Positions 1 to 7,776 of a stretch of DNA of 27,444 bases are shown here, piece by piece (positions within the stretch are counted from its first letter, which is position 1; the number at the start of each line of letters is the position of its first letter). A model generated the notes under the pieces. That model saw nothing but the letters and a program-made list of their open reading frames with translations, searched no databases and was not told the DNA's origin. The position numbers and the translations under genes were made by a program. The stretch comes from Rhizobium sp. Q54 (lineage in GTDB: Bacteria > Pseudomonadota > Alphaproteobacteria > Rhizobiales > Beijerinckiaceae): contig CAMDOY010000005.1 in the NCBI GenBank assembly GCA_945903655.1, positions 1 through 27,444 on the forward strand, written 5' to 3'.

Positions 1-895
1 AACCTATCGGGGCCGCGAGATCATCTCCATGCCGCCTCCGTCATCGGGCGGCGTGCATGTGATCGAGATTCTCAATATACTCGAAGGCTTCGACATCGGC
101 GCCCTCGGCCATAATTCGGCGGCGACGATTCATCTGATGGCCGAGGCCATGAAGCTCGCCTATGCTGATCGCTCGAAATATCTGGGCGATCCTGATTTTG
201 TGAAGGTGCCCGTCGCGGGCCTCACCTCCAAGGCCTATGCGGAAAAGCTGCGCGCGCTGATCTCGCTGGAACGCGCGCGCCCCTCCGCCGATATTGGGCC
301 TGGGTCGCCTTACGAGAGCGATCAGACGACCCATTATTCGGTGGTGGACGCGCAGGGCAATGCGGTCTCCAACACCTATACGCTGAACTTCTCCTATGGG
401 CTGGGTCTGGTGGCGCCGGGCACGGGCGTGTTGCTCAACAACGAGCTCGACGACTTCGCCGCGCGCGAGGGCGCCGCCAACGCCTTCGGCCTCACGGGCG
501 GCGACGCCAATGCGCCGGGACCGCGCAAACGGCCCCTGTCATCCATGAGCCCGAGTTTTGTTTTCGAGGATGGCGCCCTCCGGCTGGTGACGGGCTCACC
601 CGGCGGCTCGCGCATCATCAATATCGTGTTGCAGATCATCATGAATGTGATCGACCACAAGATGAACGCGGCGGAAGCTACCGAAGCGCCGCGCATCCAT
701 CATCAATGGTTGCCCGATGAGTTGCGCGTGGAGAAGGGCCTCTCGCCTGACACCGTGCGCCTGTTGGAAAAGCTCGGCCACAAGGTCATGCTGATGCCCG
801 TCATCGGCTCGACGCAGACCATCGAGCGCGCGCGAGGACAGCTGGCGGGTGCGGCGGATACGCGCCAGCGGGGCACAGGCGTGGCGGGATATTGA
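1..895 (+). CDS. ggt: gamma-glutamyltransferase, 3' part (5' end outside window)
   Basis: This is the C-terminal part of a gamma-glutamyltransferase, a self-cleaving N-terminal nucleophile hydrolase that transfers or hydrolyses the gamma-glutamyl group of glutathione and related compounds, usually in the periplasm. The frame is open from base 2, so the gene begins upstream. Visible family motifs are PPPSSGG just after the window edge, the autocleavage site DQTTHYSVVD with the nucleophile Thr codon at 326-328, LLNNELDDF, and TGSPGGSRII with HHQWLPDELRVEKG near the end. These resemble the E. coli enzyme closely. The whole small subunit is present and ends normally in GTGVAGY. The gene is tail-to-tail with an SBP gene, 57 bp away. 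The family call is firm; glutathione as the real substrate is not shown. Confidence 0.95.
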   Translation, partial: TYRGREIISMPPPSSGGVHVIEILNILEGFDIGALGHNSAATIHLMAEAMKLAYADRSKYLGDPDFVKVPVAGLTSKAYAEKLRALISLERARPSADIGPGSPYESDQTTHYSVVDAQGNAVSNTYTLNFSYGLGLVAPGTGVLLNNELDDFAAREGAANAFGLTGGDANAPGPRKRPLSSMSPSFVFEDGALRLVTGSPGGSRIINIVLQIIMNVIDHKMNAAEATEAPRIHHQWLPDELRVEKGLSPDTVRLLEKLGHKVMLMPVIGSTQTIERARGQLAGAADTRQRGTGVAGY

Positions 896-931
896 AGGGC
901 CGCGCCCCGTCCTGATGGATAGCTTGCGCCA

Positions 932-949
932 GATTCACCCTCGTGAATC
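932..949. terminator. hairpin between convergent genes
   Basis: GATTCAC (932-938) and GTGAATC (943-949) form a perfect 7-bp stem with a four-base loop between the stop codons of the ggt gene and the opposing SBP gene. Neither side has a clear U-tract, so it may be a weak bidirectional terminator or only an RNA 3'-end stabilising structure. Confidence 0.4.
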
Positions 950-952
950 GCC

Positions 953-1918
953 TCAGTTCATGGTGATCTTGTTTTCCAGAACGATCTTGTTCCAGCGCAC
1001 CACTTCACCCTGCACAAAGGCGTCGAAGGCTTCGGGTGCGCCGGGCGTCACCACCAGACCCTCCGGTTCCACGCGCCGCTGAAACTCCGCTTTCTGCACC
1101 ACGCTGTTGAGGGTTGCGTTCAACTTCATCGCAATCTCCCTGGGCGTGCCCGCAGGCGCGTAAACGCCATACCAACCATCCACCACATAGCCGGGCAGGC
1201 CCTGCTCGGCGATAGTGCTTACACCCGGCAAGGGCGATTTGCCCGCAGGCGCCGTGCTGGCGATGGCGTGAAACTGCCCGGCGTTGATGAGCGCGGTTGC
1301 GGCGGCCGAGGTCGGCCACATCAGATCCACCTGTTCGCTGAGCACATCTTGCAGCGCCTGCGCGACGCCGCGATAGGGCACATGAACAATATCGACGCCG
1401 CCGAGATTCTTGAACAACTCGCCCGCCAGATGGGCGGAGGTGCCGATGCCCTGCGACGCATAGGTCAGCGAGCCCGGCTTCTCCTTGCTTGCCTTGATGA
1501 TGTCGCCAACCGTCTTCAGCTTCGATTTCGGCGAGGTGACGAGCACGTTATAGGAACGACCGATCAAGCCGATGGGCTGAAAGGCTTTGGCCGTGTCATA
1601 GGGCATTTTGGCTTGCAGGCTGGGGTTCACCGCATGGGCGAAGGAGGCCAGCACCAAGGTGTAGCCATCAGCGGCGCTCTTGGCGACATAGTCCGTCCCT
1701 ATCAAGGTGCCGCCGCCCGGCTTGTTCTCGATGATGACGGCCTGGCCCAAGGCTTCCGCCATGCCCTGGCCAACCAGCCGCGCAACCAGATCGACGCCAC
1801 CGCCCGGGGGAAAGGGGACGACCAGTTTGATGGTGCGGTCTGGATAGTCCGCCTGCGCAGGCAAGGCCCACAGGAGTCCGCCAACAAGGGCCGCGCCAAG
1901 TTTCATCATTCCCCGCAT
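953..1918 (-). CDS. Bug/TctC-family periplasmic solute-binding protein
   Basis: A 321-residue exported binding protein of the Bug (tripartite tricarboxylate transporter receptor) family, which captures small carboxylates or related compounds in the periplasm for a TctAB-type permease. A signal peptide is plain at the N-terminus (MMKLGAALVGGLLWALPAQA) with cleavage likely after residue 23. The two family ligand loops are seen: PFPPGGGVD around residues 35-43 and ENKPGGGTLIG around 64-74. The YPDRTIKLVVPF start of the mature protein is typical. No tctA or tctB gene is in the window, so the partner is unknown. It runs away from the cco cluster, with 372 bp between the two start codons. The ligand cannot be predicted. 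Confidence 0.9.
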   Translation of the reverse strand: MRGMMKLGAALVGGLLWALPAQADYPDRTIKLVVPFPPGGGVDLVARLVGQGMAEALGQAVIIENKPGGGTLIGTDYVAKSAADGYTLVLASFAHAVNPSLQAKMPYDTAKAFQPIGLIGRSYNVLVTSPKSKLKTVGDIIKASKEKPGSLTYASQGIGTSAHLAGELFKNLGGVDIVHVPYRGVAQALQDVLSEQVDLMWPTSAAATALINAGQFHAIASTAPAGKSPLPGVSTIAEQGLPGYVVDGWYGVYAPAGTPREIAMKLNATLNSVVQKAEFQRRVEPEGLVVTPGAPEAFDAFVQGEVVRWNKIVLENKITMN

Positions 1919-2290
1919 GTCTCCGCCCTCGCTCGCAAATCAAACGCCGCGAAGGTAATTCATGCCCTTGCGCAGAACAAGCCGAGACGCCTGGCCTGCT
2001 CGCCCCGCCCCATATTGATATGGGTCATGGCCGCGCCCCCTGACGCCTGAGATCCTGCCCCATCTTTCCACATGCGCTATGCAAACTGGCGCGATCCCAG
2101 GGGGTGGAATTGATGACCTGCATCGCCACGCGCGGCGCCTTTCAATTCGACTTGGCCATAACAATCAAAGAGTCGCGCGCTACCCGAAAGTCTTACGCTG
2201 CAAACCACCTTTGCTTGATATGGATCAAGTCGATCTCAGGCCTTTCGTGGCCATCGTGGGCCTAGCAATCCGCTCCCATAGGGAATTCGC
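1919..2290. other. gene-free divergent promoter region
   Basis: This 372-bp stretch separates the divergent SBP gene and ccoN. I see no convincing gene in it: a 72-codon open frame starting at 2079 lacks a ribosome-binding site and any recognisable motif. It holds the FNR/FixK box at 2215-2228 and a 7-bp inverted repeat (2107-2113 with 2142-2148) of unknown meaning. The translation signal of ccoN is the AGGGA just before the start. Confidence 0.7.
2215..2228. promoter_or_regulatory. FNR/FixK-type operator upstream of ccoN
   Basis: The sequence TTGATATGGATCAA matches the consensus TTGAT-N4-ATCAA without a mismatch. Its centre is 69 bases before the ccoN ATG. Activation by FNR/FixK from a site centred near -41.5 would put the transcript start near 2263, leaving a leader of about 28 bases. 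ccoNOQP operons of alphaproteobacteria are well-known FixK/FnrL targets, so oxygen-responsive activation is the natural reading. I do not see a strong -10 element. Confidence 0.85.
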
Positions 2291-3946
2291 ATGTTGATCA
2301 ACGCCAGCAGAAAAGCCATGCACGGTGGCGAGCTTGGCCTTTTGCTTTTCTTCGCGACGACCACAGTGCTTTGCCTGATCATCGCCGCCCAGACGACCGA
2401 AGGCCCCTTCGCCTTTCACGCTGCGCTTGCGACAGCAGCAAGCATCGCCGCCATCTTCGCCATCTTCAACCGATACTTCGAGCGCCCCGCCGAGCCTGCG
2501 CCGCTCGAAATCGACGGCAAGCCCAACTATAATTTCGGCCCTGTGAAATTCACCACCATCGCCGCGATTTTCTGGGGTTTCGCGGGCATGGCGGTGGGCC
2601 TCATCATCGCCATGCAACTGGCCTTTCCGGATCTGAACGTCGAGCCTTGGCTGAATTTTGGCCGCGTGCGGCCCTTGCACACCTCCGCCGTGATCTTCGC
2701 CTTTGGCGGCAACGTCCTGCTGGCGACCTCCTTTTATGTGGTGCAGCGCACGAGCCGCGCGCGCCTTGCGGGCGATCTGGCGCCCTGGTTCGTGGCGCTG
2801 GGATATAATTTCTTCATCGTCATCGCGGGCACCGGCTACCTGCTGGGCGTTACCCAGGGCAAGGAATATGCGGAGCCCGAGTGGTACGCCGATCTCTGGC
2901 TGACCGTGGTCTGGGTGGCCTATCTGCTGGTGTTTCTTGGCACCCTGGCGCGGCGCACGGAGCCGCATATCTATGTCGCCAACTGGTTCTATCTCGCCTT
3001 TATCGTGACGGTGGCTGTTCTTCACCTTGGCAATGGTCTGGCGCTGCCGATTTCGATGTACTCCTCCAAATCCTACATCGCCTGGTCAGGCGTGCAGGAC
3101 GCCATGTTCCAATGGTGGTACGGGCACAATGCGGTGGGCTTTTTTCTGACCGCCGGCTTCCTCGCCATCATGTATTATTTCATCCCCAAACGGGCTGAGC
3201 GGCCGGTCTATTCCTATCGCCTGTCGATCATTCACTTCTGGGCCGTGATCTTCCTCTATATCTGGGCGGGCCCGCATCACCTGCATTATACGGCGCTGCC
3301 CGATTGGGCGCAGACGCTGGGCATGACCTTCTCGATCATGCTGTGGATGCCCAGTTGGGGCGGCATGATCAATGGACTGCTGACGCTCTCGGGCGCCTGG
3401 GACAAATTGCGCACCGACCCGGTGCTGCGCATGCTCGTCGTCTCCGTCGCCTTCTACGGCATGGCCACTTTCGAAGGGCCGATGATGTCCATCAAGGCCG
3501 TCAATTCCCTGTCGCATTATACGGACTGGACCGTGGGCCATGTGCATTCGGGCGCGCTGGGCTGGAACGCCTATGTCTCCTTCGGCGCCATCTATTGCCT
3601 TGTGCCATGGCTGTGGAATCGTCGTGAGCTCTATTCGCTCAAACTGGTGAACTGGCACTTCTGGATCTCGACCATCGGCATCGTGCTCTACATCACGGCC
3701 ATGTGGGTCTCGGGCATCTTGCAGGGGTTGATGTGGCGCTCCTACACGGCCCTTGGCTATCTCGAATATTCCTTCATCGAAACGGTCGCGGCCATGCATC
3801 CCTTCTATGTCATCCGGGCGCTCGGCGGCTTTCTGTTCCTTCTGGGCTATATGCTGATGATCTATAATGTCTGGATGACCATCCGTTCGAGCGATGCGGT
3901 TAGTCCCGCCGCCGCGCGCGCACCCTCCCTCCAGCCTGCGGAATAG
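2291..3946 (+). CDS. ccoN: cbb3-type cytochrome c oxidase subunit I (CcoN)
   Basis: The catalytic subunit of the cbb3 oxidase, an inner-membrane haem-copper enzyme that reduces oxygen with high affinity and pumps protons. The 551-residue length and about twelve hydrophobic segments fit the family. Metal ligands can be read: H130 in RPLHTSAV (low-spin haem b), H279 in WWYGHNAVGF and H329-H330 in WAGPHHLHY (CuB), and H417 and H419 in TVGHVHSG (haem b3 and b). Y323 lies 44 residues after H279, the spacing of the cross-linked His-Tyr pair of cbb3 oxidases. The ATG follows AGGGA at good spacing. It is the first gene of an eight-gene cluster and has the FNR/FixK box upstream. Confidence 0.98.
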   Translation: MLINASRKAMHGGELGLLLFFATTTVLCLIIAAQTTEGPFAFHAALATAASIAAIFAIFNRYFERPAEPAPLEIDGKPNYNFGPVKFTTIAAIFWGFAGMAVGLIIAMQLAFPDLNVEPWLNFGRVRPLHTSAVIFAFGGNVLLATSFYVVQRTSRARLAGDLAPWFVALGYNFFIVIAGTGYLLGVTQGKEYAEPEWYADLWLTVVWVAYLLVFLGTLARRTEPHIYVANWFYLAFIVTVAVLHLGNGLALPISMYSSKSYIAWSGVQDAMFQWWYGHNAVGFFLTAGFLAIMYYFIPKRAERPVYSYRLSIIHFWAVIFLYIWAGPHHLHYTALPDWAQTLGMTFSIMLWMPSWGGMINGLLTLSGAWDKLRTDPVLRMLVVSVAFYGMATFEGPMMSIKAVNSLSHYTDWTVGHVHSGALGWNAYVSFGAIYCLVPWLWNRRELYSLKLVNWHFWISTIGIVLYITAMWVSGILQGLMWRSYTALGYLEYSFIETVAAMHPFYVIRALGGFLFLLGYMLMIYNVWMTIRSSDAVSPAAARAPSLQPAE

Positions 3947-3955
3947 GAGAGCGCC

Positions 3956-4711
3956 ATGAGCAACCCGGCCCCCGCGCAAAGCCTTTGGGCGCGTCATGCG
4001 AAAATCGAAACCAATTCCATTCTGCTGCTGATCGGAATCCTCATCGCGATTTCGTTTGGCGGCCTCATCGAGATCGCGCCCCTGTTCTATCTGCAGAGCA
4101 CGGTCGAAAAGGTCGAGGGCATGCGCCCCTATACGCCGCTGGAGCTGGCGGGCCGCAACATCTATGTCCGCGAGGGCTGCTATCTCTGTCATTCCCAGAT
4201 GATCCGCGCCCTGCGCGACGAGGTCGAACGCTACGGCAACTATTCCCTGGCCGCCGAGAGCATGTATGACCATCCCTTCCAATGGGGCTCAAAGCGCAAC
4301 GGTCCTGACCTCGCGCGCATTGGCGAAAAATACTCCGATGATTGGCATCTGGCCCATCTGAATGAACCTCGCGCGCTGGTCCCGCAGTCCATCATGCCCA
4401 GTTATGCTTTCCTCTCCCGCACGCCGCTTGAGTATCGCGCAATGGCCGATCATTTGCGCGTGCTGCGCACAGAAGGCGTGCCCTATTCGGACGAGATGAT
4501 CGAACAATCGCTGGCGGATGTGCGGACCCAGGTTGATCCGGACTCGGCTGGGGCGGATGCTTTTTTGAAGCGCTATCCAAAGGCCAAGCTTCGCAAGTTC
4601 GACGCCAGCCATCGTGAGATCACAGAAGCGGAAGCGCTCATCGCCTATCTGCAGATGCTGGGCACGCTCGTTGATTTCAAGCTCTACGACAACAAAGCCA
4701 ACCTGCGTTGA
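3956..4711 (+). CDS. ccoO: cbb3 oxidase monohaem cytochrome c subunit (CcoO)
   Basis: The membrane-anchored cytochrome c subunit that passes electrons from CcoP to CcoN. The 251-residue protein has one N-terminal membrane segment (about residues 21-42), a single c-type haem site CYLCH at 75-79, and the axial Met in SIMPSY at M147. The haem domain lies in the periplasm. The conserved stretch MRPYTPLELAGRNIYVREG precedes the haem site. It starts nine bases after the ccoN stop with GGAGA as ribosome-binding site, so the two are surely co-transcribed. Nothing is missing. Confidence 0.98.
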   Translation: MSNPAPAQSLWARHAKIETNSILLLIGILIAISFGGLIEIAPLFYLQSTVEKVEGMRPYTPLELAGRNIYVREGCYLCHSQMIRALRDEVERYGNYSLAAESMYDHPFQWGSKRNGPDLARIGEKYSDDWHLAHLNEPRALVPQSIMPSYAFLSRTPLEYRAMADHLRVLRTEGVPYSDEMIEQSLADVRTQVDPDSAGADAFLKRYPKAKLRKFDASHREITEAEALIAYLQMLGTLVDFKLYDNKANLR

Positions 4712-4720
4712 GGCGATCCC

Positions 4721-4876
4721 ATGGCGAACACATATGAATGGCTCGCGCGCTTCGCGCAATCAGCCGGAGTTCTTTACTTCATCGCCCTGTTCATCGTGGT
4801 GCTGATTTACGCCCTGCGGCCCGGCAACAAGGACACATTCGATCACGCGGCTCGCGCACCCCTGCGGGAGGACTGA
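4721..4876 (+). CDS. ccoQ: cbb3 oxidase small subunit (CcoQ)
   Basis: A 51-residue protein between ccoO and ccoP with the typical CcoQ form: a short polar N-terminus (MANTYEWLARF), one membrane helix at about residues 16-32, and a short cytoplasmic tail containing LRPGNKDTFDHAA. CcoQ helps stabilise the assembled oxidase, mainly the CcoP contact. It begins nine bases after ccoO and ends three bases before ccoP. The ribosome-binding site is weak (AGGCGA), which suggests translation coupled to ccoO. Position, length and the RPGNK-F tail support the call. Confidence 0.93.
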   Translation: MANTYEWLARFAQSAGVLYFIALFIVVLIYALRPGNKDTFDHAARAPLRED

Positions 4877-4879
4877 GAG

Positions 4880-5761
4880 ATGAGCGCTCCCAAGCACGGC
4901 GAAATCGATCCCATCTCCGGCCAGGGCACCACTGGCCATGAATGGGACGGCATCAAGGAACTAAACACGCCGCTGCCGCGCTGGTGGCTGTGGACTTTCT
5001 ACGCCTGCATCCTCTGGTCGGTCGGTTACTGGATCGTCTATCCATCCTTTCCCTTGATCTCCGGATTTGCCCCCGGGTTTGCAGGCTATTCTTCCCGAGG
5101 CGCGGTGATGGCCGAGATCGACTCCGTGAGGGCGCGCCGGGCCGATGCGGCCGCTGGACTCGCGTCCGCAAGCCTGACGCAGATCCGCAACGATCCAAAG
5201 ATGCTGGAGATTGCGCTGGCCCAGGGCAAGACCGCCTTTGGCGACAATTGCGCGCCGTGCCATGGCGCAGGCGGCGCGGGCGCGAAAGGCTTTCCGGTGC
5301 TCGCCGATGACGACTGGTTATGGGGAAATTCCCTCGACGAGATGGCCGCGACGATCACACATGGCATTCGGGCAGCGACGGATGATCAGACGCGCTCGAC
5401 CATGATGCCCGCTTTCGGGAAAGACGGATTGCTCAAGCGCGACGAAGTTGCGGCTGTCGCCAATCATGTGCGCGTTCTGGGCCAACTGGAGCCGGAAAAA
5501 GGCGCCAACCTCGCGCTTGGAGCCAACCTTTTCTCCGAGAACTGCGCCGTCTGTCACGGCGCAGAAGGCAAGGGCGACCGCAGCCTTGGCGCGCCCAATC
5601 TCACGGACGCCATCTGGCTTTACGGCTCCGATGTGGCCGCCATCAGCGCCACGATCCACAATCCCCGCAATGGCGTCATGCCCGCGTGGCGCGACCGGCT
5701 GGATCCCGTGACGATCAAATCGCTGACCCTTTATGTGCAAAGTCTGGGTGGCGGGCGGTGA
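4880..5761 (+). CDS. ccoP: cbb3 oxidase dihaem cytochrome c subunit (CcoP)
   Basis: The dihaem subunit through which soluble or membrane cytochrome c delivers electrons to the oxidase. The 293-residue protein has the typical N-terminus (HEWDGIKELNTPLPRWW), one membrane helix at about 35-55, and two periplasmic cytochrome c domains with haem sites CAPCH at 124-128 and CAVCH at 222-226. Candidate axial methionines are M176 (TMMPAFG) and M267 (GVMPAW). It is three bases downstream of ccoQ. All expected parts are present. Confidence 0.98.
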   Translation: MSAPKHGEIDPISGQGTTGHEWDGIKELNTPLPRWWLWTFYACILWSVGYWIVYPSFPLISGFAPGFAGYSSRGAVMAEIDSVRARRADAAAGLASASLTQIRNDPKMLEIALAQGKTAFGDNCAPCHGAGGAGAKGFPVLADDDWLWGNSLDEMAATITHGIRAATDDQTRSTMMPAFGKDGLLKRDEVAAVANHVRVLGQLEPEKGANLALGANLFSENCAVCHGAEGKGDRSLGAPNLTDAIWLYGSDVAAISATIHNPRNGVMPAWRDRLDPVTIKSLTLYVQSLGGGR

Positions 5762-5763
5762 AC

Positions 5764-7203
5764 ATGAGCGAAACGGGCGCGGACTATGATGGGCCCCTCT
5801 ATGCGCCTGCGAAGAAGGTTTTTCCACAAAGCGTGAAGGGAACCTTCCGCAGGATCAAATGGGCTCTCCTCGTCTTTTGCCTTAGCGTCTATTATCTCCT
5901 GCCCTTCGTGCGCTGGAACCGCGGGCCTGGCATGCCGGACCAGGCGGTGCTGGTGGATCTTGAGCATTCGCGGTTCTATTTTTTCTTCATCGAACTGTGG
6001 CCGCAGGAGGTCTATTATTTCACGGGCCTCTTGATCCTCGCAGCCCTCGCCTTGTTCCTCTCCAACGCGCTGTTTGGCCGCGTCTGGTGCGGTTATTTTT
6101 GCCCGCAGACCATCTGGACCGATCTGTTCTTGCAGGTGGAGCGCCTGATCGAGGGCGACCGGCGCGAGCGCATGATGCTGGACGCTGCGCCATGGACCGG
6201 CGACAAGGTCCGCAAGCGCGTGCTCAAACATATGGTCTGGCTCGCCATCGCCTGGTGGACCGGCGGCGCATGGTTGCTCTATTTCGCCGATGCGCCCACG
6301 CTGGTGCGAGACCTCGCGACCTTCCAGGCGCCCATGACCGCCTGGATCTGGATCGGCGTGCTGACCTTCACAACCTATGCGCTCGCCGGTCACATGCGCG
6401 AGCAGGTCTGTCTTTACATGTGCCCCTGGCCGCGCATTCAGGCGGCGCTGACGGATCCTGACGCCTTGAACGTCGCCTATCGCGCGGATCGTGGCGAGCC
6501 GCGCATGTCCCTCAAGGAGAGCACGCGCATCCGCGCCAAGGGCGAGCGCGCCGGCGATTGCATCGATTGCTTCCAGTGCGTGGCTGTTTGCCCCACGGGC
6601 GTGGATATCCGCGAGGGCTCGCAACTCGGCTGCATCCAGTGCGGTCTTTGCATCGACGCCTGCGATTCCGTCATGGCGAAGATCGGCAGGGCGCCGCGTC
6701 TCATCGCCTATGACAATGACGAGAACAGCAAGCGCCGCATGGCCGGTCGCTCCATGGCCTTTCGCCAGGTGCGCGCGCGCACGGTTCTCTATGCAGGGCT
6801 CATCGCCCTTGTGGGGGCGGTCATGCTCTACGCGCTCGCCACTCGCGCCCGCTTCGCGCTCAGCGTGCTGCATGAGAAGACGCCGCTGTTCGTCACCCTC
6901 AGTGACGGGAGCATCCGCAACGCCTATACTCTGCGCTTCTCCAACAAATGGGCGCAGAAGCGCGACTTCGAAATCGCTGTCGGCGGATTGCAAGGCGCCT
7001 TGGCGCTGAGCCCCGATCTGCCGGATGGGGCGGGAAGCCCCTTGAAGGTCAGCGTGGAGCCCGACTCGACCCGAGCCATTCGCATTTTCGTCACGGCGCC
7101 AAAGGGCTTGAAGATCGACAAGTTCAGCAGCATCACCTTCGTCGCGCGCGATCTTGGAAACGCCGAGACCGTGCGCGTCGACGATCATTTCTTCGCGCCG
7201 TGA
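5764..7203 (+). CDS. ccoG: cbb3 oxidase assembly protein CcoG (FixG/RdxA), 4Fe-4S membrane protein
   Basis: A membrane ferredoxin-like protein linked to cbb3 assembly, with a proposed role in reducing copper for CcoN. I take the ATG at 5764, three bases after ccoP; the frame is open further back inside ccoP but an earlier start would give a long overlap. The 479-residue product has several membrane segments (about 32-50, 84-102, 156-174, 192-209 and 347-366), membrane Cys motifs CGYFCPQ (109-115) and CLYMCPW (216-222), and two 4Fe-4S clusters with C266, C269, C272, C276 and C290, C293, C296, C300. A C-terminal domain of about 110 residues is the Ig-like FixG tail. Confidence 0.96.
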   Translation: MSETGADYDGPLYAPAKKVFPQSVKGTFRRIKWALLVFCLSVYYLLPFVRWNRGPGMPDQAVLVDLEHSRFYFFFIELWPQEVYYFTGLLILAALALFLSNALFGRVWCGYFCPQTIWTDLFLQVERLIEGDRRERMMLDAAPWTGDKVRKRVLKHMVWLAIAWWTGGAWLLYFADAPTLVRDLATFQAPMTAWIWIGVLTFTTYALAGHMREQVCLYMCPWPRIQAALTDPDALNVAYRADRGEPRMSLKESTRIRAKGERAGDCIDCFQCVAVCPTGVDIREGSQLGCIQCGLCIDACDSVMAKIGRAPRLIAYDNDENSKRRMAGRSMAFRQVRARTVLYAGLIALVGAVMLYALATRARFALSVLHEKTPLFVTLSDGSIRNAYTLRFSNKWAQKRDFEIAVGGLQGALALSPDLPDGAGSPLKVSVEPDSTRAIRIFVTAPKGLKIDKFSSITFVARDLGNAETVRVDDHFFAP

Positions 7204-7239
7204 CCCTGAACGACGGACCACCCCTGAGGAGTGGAGACC

Positions 7240-7776
7240 ATGCCCTTGAAGGCTGAGATCGCAGACCATCGGACAGCTTCGGCGCTCACGGGCAGGGGCG
7301 TGTCGCTCTGGCTTGGCGGGTTCTTCTGCGCGATCGTGCTGGCCAATCTGGCGCTCACTTACTTTGCGTTGCGCACCCTGCCAGGCGGGGTGCTGGAAAA
7401 TTCCTGGGACGCCAGCCAGAACTGGAATCAGCGCATCGCCGCCTCGCGCGCGCAGACCCAGCGGGGCTGGAGCGCGCAAGCGAGCCTGCGCGCGGAGGGC
7501 GAAGGCGCCCGCATAGACTTCGCGCCGCAGGATCGCGATGGCGCTTTTGTTCCGGGTTTGCTGGTGGAGGCGGTGCTGGAGCATCCCTCCGACCGGCGTG
7601 CTGACCGGCGCGCGACGCTGCGGCTGGACGATAAGGATTATGTGGGGCTCATCGCCGACGCCCCCGCTGGCGACTGGATCTTGCAAATCAAGGCGAGCCT
7701 TGACGGCGAAGTTCTCTACGCCACGCGCAATCGCATCTCCTTGCGGCGAGGGCCAGCGAAAGAGGCCGCCAAATGA
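7240..7776 (+). CDS. ccoH: cbb3 oxidase assembly protein CcoH (FixH)
   Basis: A 178-residue single-pass membrane protein needed for cbb3 assembly; CcoH stays with the oxidase in several species. The membrane segment is at about 20-45 (LWLGGFFCAIVLANLALTYF), followed by the FixH-like motif NSWDASQNWNQRI and a beta-rich periplasmic domain ending in an RNRISL stretch. I chose ATG 7240 because GAGGAG (7226-7231) lies eight bases before it; an in-frame GTG at 7231 falls on that ribosome-binding site. The stop overlaps the ccoI start by four bases (ATGA), a sign of coupled translation. Confidence 0.93.
   Translation: MPLKAEIADHRTASALTGRGVSLWLGGFFCAIVLANLALTYFALRTLPGGVLENSWDASQNWNQRIAASRAQTQRGWSAQASLRAEGEGARIDFAPQDRDGAFVPGLLVEAVLEHPSDRRADRRATLRLDDKDYVGLIADAPAGDWILQIKASLDGEVLYATRNRISLRRGPAKEAAK

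Noticed and set aside
2107..2148. Inverted repeat GAATTGA / TCAATTC upstream of the FNR box
   Set aside because: Arms are only 7 bases and 28 bases apart; such repeats arise by chance and it matches no known operator.
2079..2297. 72-codon plus-strand open frame before ccoN
   Set aside because: No ribosome-binding site, no recognisable sequence, and it contains the FNR/FixK box and overlaps the ccoN start.
5686..5763. Longer ccoG starting inside ccoP
   Set aside because: It would overlap ccoP by 76 bases; the ATG at 5764 gives the usual CcoG N-terminus.
5731..7686. 651-codon open frame on the minus strand opposite ccoG and ccoH
   Set aside because: It is the antisense shadow of two well-supported cco genes in GC-rich DNA, is rich in Arg, His, Ala and Gly, and has no motif or ribosome-binding site.
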